Shown here piece after piece: positions 6,525 to 7,681 of a stretch of 7,681 bases of DNA (the first letter of the stretch is position 1; each line of letters starts with the position of its first letter). Source of the DNA: Acholeplasmataceae bacterium (GTDB taxonomy: Bacteria > Bacillota_I > Bacilli_A > Acholeplasmatales > Acholeplasmataceae). Made by a program: the position numbers and the translations under genes. The notes under the pieces were generated by a model. That model saw nothing but the letters and a program-made list of their open reading frames with translations, was not told where the DNA came from and made no database searches. Where the stretch lies: assembly GCA_003497445.1 (NCBI GenBank), contig DNNX01000018.1, positions 1-7,681 of the forward strand, read 5' to 3'.

Positions 6525-6549
6525 TAAATAAGGTGGAGAAATGACGAAA

Positions 6550-6903
6550 TCACGTATCTTTTTTAGCTTTTTTTAGATGATCTTCCTTTGTATCTTTAAG
6601 GTAACTAATTCTTTCAGCGATAACCTCCATCATTGTAATGTTAGAGTCGTTGACTTCTTTTTTATATGACTGGATTCTTCCTTTTAAAGCTACCATTGTA
6701 CCCTTTTGACAGTAAGACTCAATAAGGGTTGATAAACCTTCCCAAACACTACACTTTACAAAATCAGTATCATATTGTCCATCAATGTTTTTAAATGGTC
6801 TTTGAACGGCTAAATATATATTTGACACTTTCTTCCCATCATCTAATATTCTTGTTTCAACATCTTGTGTAAGTCTTCCTACCAATACAACTTGATTTAA
6901 CAT
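6550..6903 (-). CDS. ssb: Single-stranded DNA-binding protein, short form without acidic tail
   Basis: This 117-residue single OB-fold protein coats single-stranded DNA in replication, recombination or uptake. It matches SSB along the domain: MLNQVVLVGRLTQDVE (1-16), IYLAVQRPFKN (29-39), TDFVKCSVWEG (46-56), YCQKGTMVALKGRIQS (64-79), and ITMMEVIAERISYLKD (89-104). It ends KKAKKDT: the Gly/Gln-rich linker and acidic DDDIPF-type tip that recruit partner proteins are missing. This recalls the short competence-associated SsbB (YwpH) of Bacillus, so it may be a second SSB. The frame is open for 47 more codons upstream to 7044, but that would run through the M16 terminator. The start at 6903 is chosen because MLNxVVLVGRL is the universal SSB N-terminus and AAGGAG (6914-6909) lies five bases upstream. 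Confidence 0.93.
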   Translation of the reverse strand: MLNQVVLVGRLTQDVETRILDDGKKVSNIYLAVQRPFKNIDGQYDTDFVKCSVWEGLSTLIESYCQKGTMVALKGRIQSYKKEVNDSNITMMEVIAERISYLKDTKEDHLKKAKKDT

Positions 6904-6908
6904 ACATA

Positions 6909-6914
6909 CTCCTT
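6909..6914 (-). promoter_or_regulatory. Ribosome binding site fixing the ssb start
   Basis: AAGGAG on the - strand, five bases before ATG at 6903. It decides against the longer open frame that reaches 7044. Confidence 0.85.
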
Positions 6915-6924
6915 TTTTAATCGC

Positions 6925-6953
6925 ATTATATAAACATAAATTCATCATGTCAA
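6925..6953 (-). promoter_or_regulatory. Perfect-consensus sigma-A promoter for ssb
   Basis: TTGACA (6953-6948), 17-base spacer, TATAAT (6930-6925): both hexamers match consensus at all six positions with optimal spacing. The predicted start near 6918 gives a leader of about 15 bases carrying AAGGAG. This should be one of the strongest promoters in the region. Confidence 0.85.
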
Positions 6954-6956
6954 AAT

Positions 6957-6971
6957 GTACTTTAACAGTAC
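6957..6971. repeat. Short dyad just upstream of the ssb -35
   Basis: GTACT, five-base spacer, AGTAC, three bases upstream of the ssb -35 and centred about 46 bases before the predicted start. The position would suit a regulator, but the arms are only 5 bp and it does not match the Bacillus LexA box (CGAAC-N4-GTTCG). Confidence 0.25.
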
Positions 6972-6998
6972 TATCAAGTGTCATCGATTGATTTTTAT

Positions 6999-7033
6999 AA
7001 AAAAACAATTCAATGTCGACCATTGAATTGTTT
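6999..7033 (-). terminator. Rho-independent terminator after the M16 peptidase gene
   Basis: A perfect 13-bp stem: AAACAATTCAATG (7003-7015), loop TCGAC, CATTGAATTGTTT (7021-7033). Read on the - strand it runs straight into seven T's (7005-6999, the first three shared with the stem). It lies 26 bases after the peptidase stop and upstream of the ssb promoter, insulating ssb. The + strand has only three T's, so the terminator is directional. Confidence 0.85.
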
Positions 7034-7059
7034 AAAAGTACCATGATGATTAATTTTGA

Positions 7060-7681
7060 TTAATTATTGCTAATTTTGTTATTTTTGGCGATTAGAAATG
7101 AATAAGGAAGTGTTTTTAACATATTTGCATACTGAAGGACCTCTTTATACGTGATAGCTTGCATAGCATCCATCACCTCGTAAATTGATACTCCTTTTAA
7201 AATCATTCTCATGTAATTAAACATTTTATGCTCGTGCTGATCAAGAGATAAAATATTTGAAGCAATCATAACTTTTTTAATACGATGAAATATTTTTTGA
7301 TTTAAATAGTCTTTCACATCTTTTTTAATCGCATGTTCTAGTTCTTTTGCCATCACGACATATGCTTGTGTTTGGATATGTATTGCAAGGTGATTTGCAC
7401 CTGAAACATGTGTCATATGAAATTGAATCGCTTGATTAATAAAGCCATTTTCTAGCCAACTTGCATACAAAGTTGAGCTATCTCCCATGAGTGCATGAAG
7501 TGTGATATACATACTTAACTGCATCTTCTGAAATTCTATTTCACTCATATGGTTAGGAAACTTAATGCCTAGCATCACTCTAGGAATTGAGATATCCATT
7601 TCGACACTTTCAAATGCCTTTACTACGCTAAATGGATCTTCTTTTATTTCCATGTATGTCTTCAAAGGTTGAAATTGGCGA
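7060..7681 (-). CDS. M16 family peptidase-like protein, C-terminal part (partial, YmfH-like)
   Basis: About 206 codons of a gene whose 5' end lies beyond the right edge; the frame is open to the last base, so a TTG at 7665 or the ATG at 7653 need not be the start. The visible part resembles the C-terminal non-catalytic half of M16 (insulinase-like) zinc peptidases such as YmfH. It has IPRVMLGIKFPN, where these proteins carry a V-x-x-P-x-x-x-x-G-x-K segment, then a helical region with LHALMGDSSTLYASWLENG (the usual L-x-G-x-S-S-x-L-Y-x-x-L-Y-x-x-G element), and a long helical tail. The catalytic HxxEH motif is expected in the unseen N-terminal half. No membrane segment is seen. It ends with TAA at 7062-7060 followed by a strong terminator. 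Whether it is an active peptidase or a companion subunit cannot be told here. Confidence 0.8.
   Translation of the reverse strand, partial: RQFQPLKTYMEIKEDPFSVVKAFESVEMDISIPRVMLGIKFPNHMSEIEFQKMQLSMYITLHALMGDSSTLYASWLENGFINQAIQFHMTHVSGANHLAIHIQTQAYVVMAKELEHAIKKDVKDYLNQKIFHRIKKVMIASNILSLDQHEHKMFNYMRMILKGVSIYEVMDAMQAITYKEVLQYANMLKTLPYSFLIAKNNKISNN

Noticed and set aside
6904..7044. Open frame extending ssb 47 codons upstream to an ATG at 7044
   Set aside because: It would read through the M16 terminator hairpin and the consensus ssb promoter, and the SSB N-terminus MLNQVVLVGRL begins at 6903 with a good ribosome site.
1..7681. Search for a novel defence, mobile or RNA-based system
   Set aside because: All substantial coding space belongs to recognisable housekeeping families. 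I see no transposase, repeat-spacer array, tRNA/rRNA, riboswitch-like leader or gene-free stretch over 300 bases; the longest gap (6904-7059) is explained by a terminator and promoter.

Overview
This AT-rich, densely packed window reads like a low-G+C Bacillota or Mollicutes chromosome. The best guess is an Acholeplasma-type mollicute, or a close relative that keeps the standard code. Several genes stop at TGA, with the next ATG overlapping it as ATGA, and the conserved tryptophans I checked in thymidylate synthase are TGG. That argues against the Mycoplasma/Spiroplasma code. The species assignment is inference.

Layout. At the left edge is the 3' end of an NfeD-like gene, followed on the + strand by an SPFH/band-7 (stomatin-like) membrane protein: a classic NfeD-SPFH pair. 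This pair converges on a pyrimidine-nucleoside phosphorylase gene (- strand), and a bidirectional terminator is wedged between the stop codons. The phosphorylase gene diverges from a histidine-phosphatase gene (+), with two facing extended -10 promoters and a perfect dyad in 64 bp. The phosphatase gene in turn converges on the end of a long - strand operon through a second shared terminator.

The - strand operon reads (right to left) pepV (M20 dipeptidase), thyA (thymidylate synthase), folA (dihydrofolate reductase) and plsC-like (acylglycerophosphate acyltransferase). Each junction is a 4-base ATGA overlap. Upstream of it is a short ssb gene driven by a perfect-consensus TTGACA-N17-TATAAT promoter. 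No terminator is visible between ssb and pepV, so ssb transcription may feed the dTMP genes. At the right edge is the C-terminal part of an M16-family peptidase gene, ended by a 13-bp-stem terminator.

How the genes fit together: ThyA makes dTMP and dihydrofolate and FolA regenerates tetrahydrofolate. The phosphorylase salvages or degrades pyrimidine nucleosides, SSB coats single-stranded DNA, PepV finishes peptide breakdown and PlsC feeds phospholipid synthesis. This is mostly housekeeping content. I see no phage, insertion sequence, CRISPR array, RNA gene or defence system. The most interesting points are the very short predicted leaders with the Shine-Dalgarno at the 5' end, the tail-less SSB, the altered DHFR residues and the tightly coupled mixed-function operon.
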